Counted from the stretch's first letter, positions 46,146 to 56,690 are shown. The stretch is 64,000 nucleotides of DNA from Streptomyces sp. AM 2-1-1 (GCF_029167645.1 NZ_CP119147.1:5474501-5538500); one strand, 5' to 3'. Notes: generated from the sequence alone by a model not told the origin. Translations and numbers: made by a program.

Positions 46146-46880
46146 GTGTCCATCATCGAGACCGACGCCGCACTGCACGAGGCGCACCGCGACAACCACA
46201 CCCACCGGGACGTCACCGGCGGCTGGCTGCGCCCCGCCGTGTTCGGCGCGATGGACGGTCTGGTCTCCAACCTCGCGCTGATGACCGGGGTGGCGGGCGG
46301 CGACGTCTCGCACCGGACCCTCGTCATCACCGGCCTGGCCGGCCTCGCGGCGGGCGCCTTCTCGATGGCGGCCGGCGAGTACACCTCGGTCGCCTCCCAG
46401 CGCGAGCTGGTGGAGGCCGAACTCGACGTCGAGCGGCGGGAGCTGCGCAAGCACCCCTACGACGAGATGCGGGAGCTGGCGGACCTCTACGTCTCCCGGG
46501 GCGTCGAACCCGCACTCGCCGCCGAGGTCGCCAAGCAGCTCTCCCGCGACCCGGAACAGGCCCTGGAGATCCACGCACGCGAGGAGCTCGGCATCGACCC
46601 CGGCGACCTGCCGTCGCCGCTCGTCGCCGCGGTCTCGTCGTTCGCGGCCTTCGCGCTCGGTGCCCTGCTGCCCCTGCTGCCGTACCTGCTCGGCGCGACC
46701 GCGCTCTGGCCCGCCGTCCTGCTCGCGCTCCTCGGCCTCTTCGGCTGCGGCGCGGTGGTGGCCCGGGTGACGGCGCGCAGCTGGTGGTTCAGCGGGTTGC
46801 GGCAGTTGCTGCTGGGCGGTACGGCGGCCGCGCTCACCTACGGTCTCGGCGGGCTCTTCGGGGTGGCGGTCGGCGGCTGA
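46146..46880 (+). CDS. VIT1/CCC1-family Fe(II)/Mn(II) transporter
   Basis: The 244-aa product has five hydrophobic segments with the family pattern: RPAVFGAMDGLVSNLAL (TM1) and AAGAFSMAAGEYTSVASQRE (TM2), then a charged cytoplasmic metal-binding helical region (about 85-160, rich in Glu and His), then three C-terminal helices. The family moves ferrous iron or manganese out of the cytosol. Start GTG 46146. A DmdR-type iron box upstream suggests iron-dependent control. Confidence 0.92.
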   Translation: MSIIETDAALHEAHRDNHTHRDVTGGWLRPAVFGAMDGLVSNLALMTGVAGGDVSHRTLVITGLAGLAAGAFSMAAGEYTSVASQRELVEAELDVERRELRKHPYDEMRELADLYVSRGVEPALAAEVAKQLSRDPEQALEIHAREELGIDPGDLPSPLVAAVSSFAAFALGALLPLLPYLLGATALWPAVLLALLGLFGCGAVVARVTARSWWFSGLRQLLLGGTAAALTYGLGGLFGVAVGG

Positions 46881-47024
46881 GCGGCTCCGTGCACAGGGCG
46901 ACCTGGAGCACAACCCGCAACGCCCCGGAAATACGTGTGACGTACGTCCTGGTTTCCCTCTCTGGGCGTACGGGGCCCGCACGACGTAAAATGAGAGCCT
47001 ATGCACGACTCCACATAAGTAATC

Positions 47025-47040
47025 GTTACTTGCTGGTTTC
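47025..47040 (-). promoter_or_regulatory. GlnR-like element, minus strand
   Basis: Read on the minus strand it is GAAAC-N6-GTAAC, the central b-site/a-site arrangement of GlnR boxes. It overlaps the inverted repeat AAGTAATCGTTACTT (47017-47031). Confidence 0.4.
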
Positions 47041-47180
47041 GATCGCATGGCCGCCGGGCATGAGCCTCAGACACCGCAGGCAACGACGCCTGCGCTCCGT
47101 GGCTCCCCGGGCGCTGATCTCTCCGACTGCGACCCCATCGACCGTGATGCAGTGTCCGTATGTTGGAACGGGCCTTCCGG

Positions 47181-47218
47181 TTAGCGAGAAGCGCCCCATC
47201 ATGTAACCTGCACGAAAT
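47181..47218 (+). promoter_or_regulatory. Probable gltB promoter with overlapping GlnR-like box
   Basis: TTAGCG (47181-47186) and TAACCT (47204-47209) are spaced 17 nt. GTAAC-CTGCAC-GAAAT (47203-47218) fits the GlnR half-box gTnAc-N6-GaAAc and overlaps the -10, as a repressing site would. Confidence 0.45.
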
Positions 47219-47280
47219 TTCGCAGAGGGCCAACGTCGTCCCTCGGCACTGCATATGCCACGACGACGACGGGAGAGCCG

Positions 47281-50200
47281 ATGCGCATCCACGCCTGGTC
47301 GCCCATGGACGGTCGCCCCGCCCAGCAGGGGATGTACGACCCCCGTAACGAGCACGACGCCTGCGGTGTCGGGTTCGTCGCCACCCTGACCGGTGTGGCC
47401 AGCCACGCGCTGGTCGAGCAGGCGCTGACCGTACTGCGCAACCTCGAACACCGCGGCGCCACCGGCTCCGAGCCCGACTCGGGCGACGGCGCCGGCATCC
47501 TCCTGCAGGTCCCGGACGCCTTCCTCCGCGAGGAGACCGGCTTCGGCCTCCCGGAAGCCGGCGCGTACGCCGTCGGCATCGCCTTCCTCCCCGCCGACGG
47601 TTCCGCGGACGCCGTCGCCGAGATCGAGAAGATCGCGGCCGAAGAGGGCCTCGACGTCCTCGGCTGGCGCGAGGTCCCGGTCACCCCCGGCCTCCTCGGC
47701 AAGGGCGCCCGCGCCACCATGCCCGAGTTCCGGCAGATCTTCGTCGCCGACGGCACCAGCACCGGCATCGCCCTGGACCGCAAGGCCTTCGTCCTGCGCA
47801 AGCGTGCCGAGCGGGAGGCCGGTGTCTACTTCCCGTCGCTCTCCGCTCGCACCCTCGTCTACAAGGGCATGCTCACCACCGGGCAGCTGGAGCCGTTCTT
47901 CCCCGACCTGTCCGACCGCCGTCTCGCCACCGCCGTCGCGCTCGTCCACTCCCGCTTCTCCACCAACACCTTCCCCAGCTGGCCGCTGGCACACCCCTAC
48001 CGCTTCGTCGCGCACAACGGCGAGATCAACACGGTCAAGGGCAACCGCAACTGGATGAAGGCCCGCGAGTCGCAGCTCGCCTCCGGACTCTTCGGAGAGG
48101 CCGCGCTCGACCGCATCTTCCCCGTCTGCACCCCGGACGCCTCCGACTCGGCCTCCTTCGACGAGGTCCTGGAGCTGCTCCACCTCGGCGGACGCTCGCT
48201 GCCGCACTCGGTGCTGATGATGGTCCCCGAGGCGTGGGAGAACCACGACTCCATGGACCCGGCCCGCCGCGCCTTCTACCAGTACCACGCCACGATGATG
48301 GAGCCCTGGGACGGCCCGGCCTGCGTCACCTTCACCGACGGCACCCAGGTCGGCGCGGTCCTCGACCGCAACGGACTGCGCCCCGGCCGCTACTGGGTCA
48401 CCGACGAGGGCCTCGTCGTCCTCTCCTCCGAGGTCGGCGTCCTCGACATCGACCCCGCCAAGGTCGTCCGCAAGGGCCGCCTCCAGCCCGGCAAGATGTT
48501 CCTCGTCGACACCGCCGAACACCGCATCATCGAGGACGACGAGATCAAGGCCGGCCTCGCGGGCGAGAAGCCCTACGAGGAGTGGCTGGAGACCGGCGAG
48601 ATCGAGCTCGGCGACCTGCCCGAGCGCGAGCACGTCGTGCACACCCACGCCTCGGTCACCCGCCGCCAGCAGACCTTCGGCTACACCGAGGAAGAGCTCC
48701 GCGTCATCCTCGCCCCGATGGCCCGCACCGCCGGCGAACCGCTCGGCTCCATGGGCACGGACTCGCCGATCGCCGCGCTCTCCGCCCGGCCCCGGCTCCT
48801 CTTCGACTACTTCACCCAGCTCTTCGCCCAGGTCACCAACCCGCCGCTGGACGCCATCCGCGAGGAGCTCGTCACCTCGCTGCGCTCCTCGCTCGGCCCC
48901 CAGGGCAACATCCTGGAGCCGACCGCCGCGGCGTGCCGCAGCGTCACGCTGCCCTTCCCGGTGATCGACAACGACGAGCTCGCCAAGCTGATACACATCA
49001 ACGCCGACGGCGACATGCCCGGAATGAAGGCCGCCACCCTGGCCGGCCTCTACCGCGTCAGCGGCGGCGGCGAGGCGCTCGCCGCCCGCATCGAGGCCAT
49101 CTGCGCCGAGGTCGACACCGCCATCGAGGACGGCGCCCGCCTCATCGTCCTCTCCGACCGGCACTCCGACGCCGAGCACGCGCCGATCCCGTCGCTGCTG
49201 CTCACCTCGGCCGTCCACCACCACCTCATCCGCACCAAGCAGCGCACCCAGGTGGGCCTGCTGGTCGAGGCCGGTGACGTCCGCGAGGTCCACCACGTCG
49301 CCCTGCTGATCGGCTACGGCGCCGCCGCGGTCAACCCGTACCTCGCCATGGAGTCCGTCGAGGACCTCGTCCGCGCCGGCACGTTCATCGAGGGCATCGA
49401 GCCCGAGCAGGCCATCCGCAACCTGATCTACGCCCTCGGCAAGGGCGTCCTCAAGGTCATGTCGAAGATGGGCATCTCCACCGTCGCCTCCTACCGCGGC
49501 GCCCAGGTCTTCGAGGCCGTCGGCCTCGACGAGGCCTTCGTCGCGACGTACTTCAACGGCACCGCCACCAAGATCGGCGGCGCCGGCCTCGACGTCGTCG
49601 CCAAGGAGGTCGCCGCCCGGCACACCAAGGCGTACCCGTCCTCCGGCATCGCGGCCTCGCACCGCGCGCTGGAGATCGGCGGCGAGTACCAGTGGCGCCG
49701 CGAGGGCGAACCGCACCTCTTCGACCCCGAGACGGTCTTCCGCCTCCAGCACGCCACCCGCAACCGCCGGTACGACATCTTCAAGAAGTACACGGACCGG
49801 GTGAACGAGCAGTCCGAGCGGCTGATGACGCTCCGCGGCCTCTTCGGCTTCACCTCCGACCGCGCCCCGATCTCCGTCGACGAGGTCGAGCCGGTCTCCG
49901 AGATCGTCAAGCGCTTCTCCACCGGCGCCATGTCGTACGGCTCGATCTCCCGCGAGGCGCACGAGACGCTCGCCATCGCGATGAACCAGCTCGGCGCCAA
50001 GTCCAACACCGGCGAGGGCGGCGAGGACGCCGACCGTCTGCACGACCCGGCACGCCGCTCGGCCATCAAGCAGGTCGCCTCCGGCCGCTTCGGTGTCACC
50101 AGCGAGTACCTCGTCCACGCCGACGACATCCAGATCAAGATGGCGCAGGGCGCCAAGCCCGGCGAGGGCGGCCAGCTGCCCGGCCACAAGGTCTACCCCT

Positions 50201-51840
50201 GGGTCGCCAAGACCCGGCACTCCACCCCGGGCGTCGGCCTCATCTCGCCGCCCCCGCACCACGACATCTACTCCATCGAGGACCTGGCTCAGCTGATCCA
50301 CGACCTCAAGAACGCCAACCCGGCGGCCCGCATCCACGTGAAGCTGGTCTCCGAGGTCGGCGTCGGAACGGTCGCGGCCGGTGTCTCCAAGGCCCACGCG
50401 GACGTCGTCCTCATCTCCGGCCACGACGGCGGAACGGGCGCCTCCCCGCTCACCTCGCTCAAGCACGCGGGCGGCCCCTGGGAGCTCGGCCTCGCCGAGA
50501 CCCAGCAGACGCTGCTCCTCAACGGCCTGCGCGACCGCATCGTCGTGCAGACCGACGGCCAGCTCAAGACCGGCCGCGACGTCGTCATCGCCGCACTGCT
50601 CGGTGCCGAGGAGTTCGGTTTCGCGACCGCGCCGCTCGTCGTCTCCGGCTGCGTCATGATGCGCGTCTGCCACCTCGACACCTGCCCGGTCGGCATCGCC
50701 ACGCAGAACCCGGTGCTGCGCGACCGCTTCTCCGGCAAGGCCGAGTACGTGGTGAACTTCTTCCAGTTCATCGCCGAGGAGGTCCGCGAGATCCTCGCCG
50801 AGCTGGGCTTCCGCACGATCGAAGAGGCGGTCGGCCACGCCGAACTCCTCGACACCGACCGGGCGATCACCCACTGGAAGGCCCAGGGCCTCGACCTGGC
50901 GCCGCTGTTCCACGTGCCCGCCCTCCCCGAGGGCGCGGTCCGCCACCGGATCCACGAGCAGGACCACGGCCTCGCCAAGGCGCTCGACAACGAGCTGATC
51001 AAGCTCGCCGCCGACGCACTCGGTGCCGACAGCCCGGAAGCCGCCCAGCCGGTCCGCGCCCAGGTCGCCATCCGCAACATCAACCGCACCGTCGGTACGA
51101 TGCTCGGTCACGAGGTCACGAAGAAGTTCGGCGGTGCGGGCCTGCCCGAGAACACCATCGACATCACCTTCACCGGCTCGGCCGGCCAGTCCTTCGGCGC
51201 CTTCCTCCCCGCCGGAGTCACCCTCCGCCTGGAGGGCGACGCCAACGACTACGTCGGCAAGGGCCTCTCCGGCGGCCGGGTCGTGGTCCGCCCGGACCGC
51301 GGCGCCGACCACCTCGCCGAGTACTCCACCATCGCGGGCAACACCATCGGCTACGGCGCCACCGGCGGCGAGCTGTACCTGCGCGGCCGCACCGGCGAAC
51401 GCTTCTGCGTCCGCAACTCCGGAGCCACCGTCGTCTCCGAAGGCGTGGGCGACCACGGCTGCGAGTACATGACCGGCGGCTACGCGGTGGTCCTCGGCGA
51501 GACCGGCCGCAACTTCGCCGCCGGCATGTCCGGCGGGGTCGCGTACGTCATCGACCTGGAGCGCCCCCACGTCAACCCGGGCAGCCGCAGCGCGATCGAG
51601 GAACTCTCCGAGGCCGACGGCCAGTGGCTGCACGACGTCGTGCGCCGCCACCAGGAGGAGACCGGCTCGACCGTCGCCGAGAAGCTCCTCGCCGAGTGGG
51701 CCACGTCGGTGACCCGCTTCAGCAAGATCATCCCGTCCACCTACAAGGCAGTGCTCGCCGCCAAGGACGCCGCTGAGCTCGCCGGTCTCTCCGAGCAGGA
51801 GACCACCGAGAAGATGATGGAGGCGGCGACCCATGGCTGA
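47281..51840 (+). CDS. gltB: Glutamate synthase (NADPH) large subunit
   Basis: GltB converts 2-oxoglutarate and glutamine to two glutamates. The 1519-aa product has the N-terminal Ntn amidotransferase domain, whose nucleophile C28 (DACGVGF) would be exposed after removal of a 27-residue propeptide. Central and FMN-binding domains follow, with 3Fe-4S cysteines C1124, C1130 and C1135 ([15 protein letters not shown]), then a C-terminal GXGXG beta-helix ([15 protein letters not shown]). ATG 47281 has GGGAGAG upstream. The stop overlaps gltD by 8 nt. Confidence 0.98.
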   Translation: MRIHAWSPMDGRPAQQGMYDPRNEHDACGVGFVATLTGVASHALVEQALTVLRNLEHRGATGSEPDSGDGAGILLQVPDAFLREETGFGLPEAGAYAVGIAFLPADGSADAVAEIEKIAAEEGLDVLGWREVPVTPGLLGKGARATMPEFRQIFVADGTSTGIALDRKAFVLRKRAEREAGVYFPSLSARTLVYKGMLTTGQLEPFFPDLSDRRLATAVALVHSRFSTNTFPSWPLAHPYRFVAHNGEINTVKGNRNWMKARESQLASGLFGEAALDRIFPVCTPDASDSASFDEVLELLHLGGRSLPHSVLMMVPEAWENHDSMDPARRAFYQYHATMMEPWDGPACVTFTDGTQVGAVLDRNGLRPGRYWVTDEGLVVLSSEVGVLDIDPAKVVRKGRLQPGKMFLVDTAEHRIIEDDEIKAGLAGEKPYEEWLETGEIELGDLPEREHVVHTHASVTRRQQTFGYTEEELRVILAPMARTAGEPLGSMGTDSPIAALSARPRLLFDYFTQLFAQVTNPPLDAIREELVTSLRSSLGPQGNILEPTAAACRSVTLPFPVIDNDELAKLIHINADGDMPGMKAATLAGLYRVSGGGEALAARIEAICAEVDTAIEDGARLIVLSDRHSDAEHAPIPSLLLTSAVHHHLIRTKQRTQVGLLVEAGDVREVHHVALLIGYGAAAVNPYLAMESVEDLVRAGTFIEGIEPEQAIRNLIYALGKGVLKVMSKMGISTVASYRGAQVFEAVGLDEAFVATYFNGTATKIGGAGLDVVAKEVAARHTKAYPSSGIAASHRALEIGGEYQWRREGEPHLFDPETVFRLQHATRNRRYDIFKKYTDRVNEQSERLMTLRGLFGFTSDRAPISVDEVEPVSEIVKRFSTGAMSYGSISREAHETLAIAMNQLGAKSNTGEGGEDADRLHDPARRSAIKQVASGRFGVTSEYLVHADDIQIKMAQGAKPGEGGQLPGHKVYPWVAKTRHSTPGVGLISPPPHHDIYSIEDLAQLIHDLKNANPAARIHVKLVSEVGVGTVAAGVSKAHADVVLISGHDGGTGASPLTSLKHAGGPWELGLAETQQTLLLNGLRDRIVVQTDGQLKTGRDVVIAALLGAEEFGFATAPLVVSGCVMMRVCHLDTCPVGIATQNPVLRDRFSGKAEYVVNFFQFIAEEVREILAELGFRTIEEAVGHAELLDTDRAITHWKAQGLDLAPLFHVPALPEGAVRHRIHEQDHGLAKALDNELIKLAADALGADSPEAAQPVRAQVAIRNINRTVGTMLGHEVTKKFGGAGLPENTIDITFTGSAGQSFGAFLPAGVTLRLEGDANDYVGKGLSGGRVVVRPDRGADHLAEYSTIAGNTIGYGATGGELYLRGRTGERFCVRNSGATVVSEGVGDHGCEYMTGGYAVVLGETGRNFAAGMSGGVAYVIDLERPHVNPGSRSAIEELSEADGQWLHDVVRRHQEETGSTVAEKLLAEWATSVTRFSKIIPSTYKAVLAAKDAAELAGLSEQETTEKMMEAATHG

Positions 51841-53293
51841 CCCCAAGGGCTTCCTGACCACCGGGCGCGAGGTCGCGCAGACCCGCCCCGCGGGCGAGCG
51901 CGTGAAGGACTGGAACGAGGTCTACGTTCCGGGCTCCCTGCTCCCCATCATCAGCAAGCAGGCCGGCCGCTGCATGGACTGCGGCATCCCGTTTTGCCAC
52001 AACGGCTGTCCGCTCGGAAACCTCATCCCCGAGTGGAACGACTACGCCTACCGCGAGGACTGGACCGCCGCGTCCGAGCGCCTGCACGCCACGAACAACT
52101 TCCCGGAGTTCACCGGGCGGCTGTGCCCGGCTCCCTGCGAGTCGGCGTGCGTGCTCGGCATCAACCAGCCGGCCGTCACCATCAAGAACGTCGAAGTCTC
52201 CATCATCGACAAGGCCTGGGACAGCGGCGACGTCACCCCGCAGCCGCCCGAGCGCCTCTCCGGCAAGACCGTCGCCGTCATCGGCTCCGGCCCCGCCGGA
52301 CTGGCCGCCGCCCAGCAGCTGACCCGGGCCGGCCACACGGTCGTCGTGTACGAGCGCGCCGACCGCATCGGCGGTCTGCTGCGCTACGGCATCCCCGAGT
52401 TCAAGATGGAGAAGTCGCACATCAACCGCCGCATCCAGCAGATGCGCGCGGAGGGCACCAAGTTCCGCACCGAGGTGGAGATCGGCGCCGACATGCCGGC
52501 CGACGCGCTCCGCCGCCGCTACGACGCGGTCGTCGTCGCTGCCGGTGCCACCGTCTCCCGCGACCTGCCCGTTCCGGGCCGTGAGCTGAACGGGGTGCAC
52601 TTCGCGATGGAGTACCTCCCGCTCGCCAACAAGGTGCAGGAGGGCGACCTGACGGTCTCCCCGATCACCGCCGAGGGCAAGCACGTCGTGGTCATCGGCG
52701 GCGGCGACACCGGAGCCGACTGCGTGGGCACCGCCCACCGCCAGGGCGCGCTCTCCGTCACCCAGCTGGAGATCATGCCCCGGCCCGGTGAGGACCGGAA
52801 CGCCAACCAGCCCTGGCCGACCTTCCCCATGCTCTACAAGGTCACCTCCGCGCACGAGGAGGGCGGCGAGCGGATCTACTCCGTCTCCACCACCCACTTC
52901 GAGGGCGACGAGGACGGCAACGTCCAGGCGCTGCACCTCATCGAGGTGGAGTTCAAGGACGGCAAGCTGGAGCAGAAGTCCGGCACCGAGCGCCGCATCC
53001 CGGCCCAGCTCGTCACCCTCGCCATGGGCTTCACCGGCACCGACCAGGCCAACGGCCTCGTCGAGCAGTTCGGACTCGGCCTCGACGAGCGCGGTAACAT
53101 CGCCCGCGACGCCGACTACGCGACCAACGTCGAAGGCGTCTACGTCGCCGGTGACGCGGGCCGCGGCCAGTCGCTCATCGTGTGGGCCATCGCCGAGGGC
53201 CGTTCCGCGGCACGCGGGGTGGACCGCTTCCTGACCGGGACCAGCGCCCTGCCGGCCCCGATCCGCCCCACGGACCGTTCCCTGATGGTCTGA
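51833..53293 (+). CDS. gltD: Glutamate synthase (NADPH) small subunit
   Basis: GltD passes electrons from NADPH to GltB. The 486-aa product has N-terminal 4Fe-4S cysteines C47, C50, C55 and C59 ([15 protein letters not shown]) plus CPAPCESAC, an FAD fold ([14 protein letters not shown], about 153-166) and an NADPH fold ([12 protein letters not shown]). ATG 51833 lies inside the gltB stop region, so translation is coupled. A 12-bp and a 30-bp hairpin follow. Confidence 0.98.
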   Translation: MADPKGFLTTGREVAQTRPAGERVKDWNEVYVPGSLLPIISKQAGRCMDCGIPFCHNGCPLGNLIPEWNDYAYREDWTAASERLHATNNFPEFTGRLCPAPCESACVLGINQPAVTIKNVEVSIIDKAWDSGDVTPQPPERLSGKTVAVIGSGPAGLAAAQQLTRAGHTVVVYERADRIGGLLRYGIPEFKMEKSHINRRIQQMRAEGTKFRTEVEIGADMPADALRRRYDAVVVAAGATVSRDLPVPGRELNGVHFAMEYLPLANKVQEGDLTVSPITAEGKHVVVIGGGDTGADCVGTAHRQGALSVTQLEIMPRPGEDRNANQPWPTFPMLYKVTSAHEEGGERIYSVSTTHFEGDEDGNVQALHLIEVEFKDGKLEQKSGTERRIPAQLVTLAMGFTGTDQANGLVEQFGLGLDERGNIARDADYATNVEGVYVAGDAGRGQSLIVWAIAEGRSAARGVDRFLTGTSALPAPIRPTDRSLMV

Positions 53294-53369
53294 CCCCCCT
53301 ACCGCCGGAACCGGCCGACACGGCCGGACCCGGAGCAGACGTCCCGTACAACGGCGTACGGAACTGAAC

Positions 53370-53412
53370 GCGGCGCCCACCTCGTCCCCGACCGGACCAG
53401 GGTGGGCGCCGC
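53370..53412 (+). terminator. gltBD terminator
   Basis: GCGGCGCCCACC (53370-53381) and GGTGGGCGCCGC (53401-53412) form a 12-bp stem, followed by GGCGCTTT. Confidence 0.7.
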
Positions 53413-53422
53413 GGCGCTTTCC

Positions 53423-53495
53423 GGGGCGGGGCACGGTACGCGAAGGCCCGGCACGGTTCGTCCGCGCCGGGCCTTCGCGTACCGTGCCCCGCCCC
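53423..53495. terminator. 30-bp perfect inverted-repeat terminator at convergent gene ends
   Basis: Arms 53423-53452 and 53466-53495 are exact reverse complements with a 13-nt loop. The right arm abuts the stop codon of the rhomboid gene (53496). Confidence 0.88.
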
Positions 53496-54407
53496 TCATC
53501 CGCCGGTGAGCGCGTGGGTCTTCCACACCACCACGCAGGCCAGCAGGACCAGCAGCGCCACGGCCGCGGCGCCCTGGGCGAGTCCGTTGCGCGTCTTGGC
53601 CGGCGCGTAGGCCAGTCCGTACATCACCAGGCCGCCGGTGAGGAGGCCGCCGAGGTGCCCCTGCCAGGAGGTGAAGAAGGCGGAGAGCGCCATCCACAGG
53701 AGGAACCCGGCCATGAAGCGGTTCAGCGACCGCACGTCGTGCCCCAGCCGCCGGCCGATGACGTAGGACGCGGCGGCCAGGCCGAAGATGGCGCCGGAGG
53801 CGCCCACGGCGTTGGAGTCCGGTGCGAGCACGTACACCAGTACCGAACCGCCGGCCGCGGAGAACAGGTAGAGCGCCGCGTACCGCACCGTGCCGAGCCG
53901 GGTCTCCACGTCCCGGCCGAGGTTCCAGAGCGCCAGCATGTTGAAGACCAGGTGCATCACGCCGATCGACTCGTCCGGCGGCAGGTGCAGGAACGCTCCG
54001 GTCAGCAGCCGGTACCACTCGCCGTCGACCAGCCCGGTCGCCCGGAAACCGGGCGGGCTCCAGCCGTCGTACACGTAGAGGGCGCCGTCCGGCCCGACGA
54101 GCGCGGCCCCCAGCGTTCCGAACCGGTCCAGGATCTCCGGCTCCACGACCTCGGCGACGTAGGCGAGGACGTTCAGGGCTATGAGCGCGTAGGTGACCAG
54201 CGGCCTCGTGACGGAGGGGACCTTGCCGCCGAAGAGGCTCCGCGCCCGGCGGACCGAGCGGTTGCCGTCCCGGACGCACTCCGGGCACTGGTGGCCGACC
54301 GAAGCCTCCCGCATGCACTCCGGACAGATCGGGCGGTCGCAACGGGTGCAGCGCACATACGTCTCGAACGACGGATGGCGGTAACAGGCGGGGGTGTCGG
54401 CCTCCAT
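53496..54407 (-). CDS. Rhomboid family intramembrane serine protease with N-terminal zinc finger
   Basis: The 303-aa product starts with a B-box-like zinc finger (C8, H11, C20, C23, C28, C31, H39, C41, C44 are candidates), then six or seven transmembrane helices. The rhomboid dyad is S204 in GASGAIFG and H251 in WQGHLGG. Rhomboids cleave transmembrane segments of membrane proteins. ATG 54407 was chosen because AAGGAG is 7 nt upstream; GTG 54422 would add five residues. Confidence 0.92.
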   Translation of the reverse strand: MEADTPACYRHPSFETYVRCTRCDRPICPECMREASVGHQCPECVRDGNRSVRRARSLFGGKVPSVTRPLVTYALIALNVLAYVAEVVEPEILDRFGTLGAALVGPDGALYVYDGWSPPGFRATGLVDGEWYRLLTGAFLHLPPDESIGVMHLVFNMLALWNLGRDVETRLGTVRYAALYLFSAAGGSVLVYVLAPDSNAVGASGAIFGLAAASYVIGRRLGHDVRSLNRFMAGFLLWMALSAFFTSWQGHLGGLLTGGLVMYGLAYAPAKTRNGLAQGAAAVALLVLLACVVVWKTHALTGG

Positions 54408-54645
54408 GACCGGCTCCTTCACTGGGCGAGGTGACGCGCGGTGCCGAGGTGACGGCGGCGATCAAGATAGCGAACCCGGAATTCGGACCATATGCGCGGG
54501 TGGCCGATGGCAGCCTGGGAACGGCAGCGGGGCGCCAACACCCGTGCCGGACCGGCCCGGAGAGCGTGGGCGGGACGAGGTACCGCTGCTCGGCGTGACC
54601 GGATCCGATCAACTGGGATCGGGCCGGATCGGAACGGAGACAGAC

Positions 54646-55389
54646 ATGATCGGATCGCCCTCGACCGTGGGGCCCGCGTTCACCCTCGACACGGTGGAGG
54701 CCTGCGCCCCGGGCCTCGTCAGCCTCTACAAGAAGGCCGCCGTCTCCCTCCGCACATACGGGCTGAACGGCACGCGGGCGGCGGTCTACCTGGTGCTCGA
54801 CCACTCGGGTTCGATGAGGGAGTACTACAGGGACGGCAGCGTCCAGGCGCTCGCGGACCAGGTGCTGGGGCTGGCCGCCCACCTCGACGACGACGGCCGT
54901 GTGCCCGTCGTCCTCTTCTCCACCGACATCGACGCCGTCACCGACATCGCGCTCGACGACCACCACGGGCGCGTCGACGCGATCGTGGCGGGCCTCGGCC
55001 ACATGGGCAGGACCAGCTACCACCTGGCGATGGACGCCGTCATCGACCACTACCTCGACAGCGGCTCCACCGCCCCGGCCCTCGTCGTCTTCCAGACCGA
55101 CGGCGGGCCGACCAGCAGGCTCGCGGCCGAGCGTTACATCTGCAAGGCCTCCCGGCTCCCGCTGTTCTGGCAGTTCGTCGGTTTCGGCAACACCCGCAGC
55201 ACCCAGTTCGACTTCCTGCGCAAGCTCGACGAACTCCCCGTCCCCGCCAAGCGCGTGGTCGACAACGCCGGCTACTTCCACGCCGGACCCGACCCGCGCA
55301 CCGTCCCCGACGACGTGCTCTACGACCGGCTGGTCGCGGAGTTCCCGCTCTGGCTCGCGGCGGCCCGGGCGCGCGGCATCGTGGTGTGA
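54646..55389 (+). CDS. VWA-domain protein (TerF/TerY-like)
   Basis: The 247-aa product is a single von Willebrand A domain with a complete MIDAS: D52-H-S54-G-S56, a Thr in GRTSYHLA and Asp in QTDGGPTS. It resembles VWA proteins of tellurium-resistance-type (Ter) stress systems. It has no signal peptide and is presumably cytosolic, binding a partner through Mg2+. ATG 54646 has CGGAG 7 nt upstream. Several GGATC motifs, including a 6-bp inverted repeat (54605-54610/54617-54622), lie in its leader. Confidence 0.85.
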   Translation: MIGSPSTVGPAFTLDTVEACAPGLVSLYKKAAVSLRTYGLNGTRAAVYLVLDHSGSMREYYRDGSVQALADQVLGLAAHLDDDGRVPVVLFSTDIDAVTDIALDDHHGRVDAIVAGLGHMGRTSYHLAMDAVIDHYLDSGSTAPALVVFQTDGGPTSRLAAERYICKASRLPLFWQFVGFGNTRSTQFDFLRKLDELPVPAKRVVDNAGYFHAGPDPRTVPDDVLYDRLVAEFPLWLAAARARGIVV

Positions 55390-55522
55390 GGTCGCACGGC
55401 GGACGACGGGCTCCCGGGGGAGGCGGACCCGGTACCGGAGCCGGCGCACGGCGCACCGCCGCGCACCCATTGCGGTGAGCCGGCGGAAATCCTGACAGGA
55501 GGTGTCGGGATCGGACGGTTCG

Positions 55523-56077
55523 ATGGGAGGCATGACACCGAACACCTCCGCCTCCGGCGCCTCCGCCCGTGTACCCGGCCCCGTTCCCGGCACCGTCAAC
55601 TGGGCAGCCTTCCGCGCCGCCGAGCCCGAGTTCGCCGCCACCGTCGAGAGGCGCTTCCGTCTCTACCGCCATCAGGTCCTGGCCACCGTGCGCCAGGACG
55701 GGTCCCCCCGCGTGTCCGGGCTGGAGACCGACTTCCGCTTCGGCGAGATGCTGCTCGGCATGATGCCGCGCTCCCGCAAGGCCCTCGACCTCTTCCGCGA
55801 CCCGCGCTTCGCGATCCAGGCGAACCCCGGCCCGGACGCCGAGATGGCCGACGGCGACGCCCGCGTCGGCGGCCGGGCGATCGAGGTCACCGACCCGGCC
55901 CTGCTCGCCCGCTTCATCGAGGAGGCGACGCCCCCCGAGCCGTTCCACCTCTTCCGCGTCGAGATCACCGAGGTGGTCCACACCGGCATGGACGGCGAGC
56001 GCATCGTCCTTCGCTCCTGGACACCGGGCCGCGGGATGCGCACGGTCCGCCGGGGCAATGAGGGCCCGGCCGTCTGA
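55523..56077 (+). CDS. Pyridoxamine 5'-phosphate oxidase family (FMN-binding split barrel) protein
   Basis: The 184-aa product has the PNPOx-like split-barrel pattern: FRLYRHQVLATVRQDGSPRVSGLE, and a later strand FHLFRVEITEVVHTGMDGER. It probably binds FMN, F420 or heme; the sequence does not say which. Possible starts are GTG 55502, ATG 55523 and ATG 55532. An AGGAGG lies at 55497-55502, which suits none of them perfectly, so the N-terminus is uncertain. Confidence 0.75.
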   Translation: MGGMTPNTSASGASARVPGPVPGTVNWAAFRAAEPEFAATVERRFRLYRHQVLATVRQDGSPRVSGLETDFRFGEMLLGMMPRSRKALDLFRDPRFAIQANPGPDAEMADGDARVGGRAIEVTDPALLARFIEEATPPEPFHLFRVEITEVVHTGMDGERIVLRSWTPGRGMRTVRRGNEGPAV

Positions 56078-56426
56078 GCGGCGCGCGGGGGACCCGCCGG
56101 GAGAGGGGCGCGGGGTCCTCGCCGGCGCGGTGTGACGCGCCCCACCAGCTGCCCCGCGAGGGAGAAAGACCAGGTGAAAGGGGGTGGTGAGCGCCCAGTG
56201 GAGATCTTCTCGCGATCCGGTGCCTCAAGATCCACCACGCGCCGGACGGACGTGCTACGGTGTTCCAGTTGCAGTTTTGGTACCCATGAACTTTATGTGC
56301 GCCTGACGGGAATGCTTCCTCAGGCGCATTATTGTTTTCCGGCTTTCTCCGGATGGGGCTCAATGCGGCGACTTGGAATTCGTGAAGTGCGGATTCTCGG
56401 CACTGCACCTCTTTTAGGAGAATGAC
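56078..56426 (+). promoter_or_regulatory. AT-rich leader region of the cold-shock gene
   Basis: About 350 nt without a gene. From about 56255 to 56420 GC falls well below the surrounding DNA. TACGGT (about 56256) is a -10 candidate, giving a leader near 165 nt. It holds the hairpin at 56299-56327 followed by a T-rich run, and ends with the ribosome-binding site TAGGAGA 7 nt before ATG 56427. Long structured leaders are typical of cold-shock mRNAs. Confidence 0.5.
56299..56337 (+). terminator. Intrinsic-terminator-like hairpin within the csp leader
   Basis: GCGCCTGA (56299-56306) pairs with TCAGGCGC (56320-56327); the loop is 13 nt and ATTATTGTTTT follows. It looks like a Rho-independent terminator and could end a short RNA or act as an attenuator. 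Confidence 0.5.
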
Positions 56427-56630
56427 ATGGCTACTGGAACCGTGAAGTGGTTCAACTCGGAAAAGGGCTTCGGCTTCATCGAGCAGGACGGCGGCGGCGC
56501 CGACGTCTTCGCCCACTACTCGAACATCGCCACCCAGGGCTTCCGTGAGCTCCAGGAGGGCCAGAAGGTCTCCTTCGACGTCACGCAGGGCCAGAAGGGC
56601 CCGCAGGCGGAGAACATCGTCCCCGCCTAA
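56427..56630 (+). CDS. cspA: Cold-shock protein (CspA family)
   Basis: The 67-aa product is a single cold-shock domain with both RNA-binding motifs: KGFGFIE (13-19) and DVFAHYS (26-32). It should bind single-stranded RNA and act as an RNA chaperone. The ribosome-binding site TAGGAGA is close to ideal. A hairpin terminator follows, then a DEAD-box helicase gene that may share its physiological role in unfolding RNA. Confidence 0.96.
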   Translation: MATGTVKWFNSEKGFGFIEQDGGGADVFAHYSNIATQGFRELQEGQKVSFDVTQGQKGPQAENIVPA

Positions 56631-56654
56631 TTCGGCCGGACGCGTACCTCGCAG

Positions 56655-56690
56655 CCGGGGCTCGCACCTTCACGGTGCGGGCCCCGGTTT
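56655..56690 (+). terminator. cspA terminator
   Basis: A 14-bp stem (arms 56655-56668 and 56674-56687, one G-T pair) with a 5-nt loop and followed by TTT. Confidence 0.8.

Larger units (their letters stand above)
46881..47280. other. Long leader/promoter region of gltBD
   Basis: Four hundred nucleotides without a credible gene. It carries two GlnR-like elements (47025-47040 and 47203-47218), an inverted repeat (AAGTAA/TTACTT, 47017-47031) and a likely promoter at 47181-47209. The sequence is less GC-rich than the flanking genes. Confidence 0.5.

Noticed and set aside
47026..51861. Long minus-strand frame opposite gltB
   Set aside because: It mirrors the third-position GC bias of gltB; the predicted Gly/Val/Asp repeats have no family resemblance.
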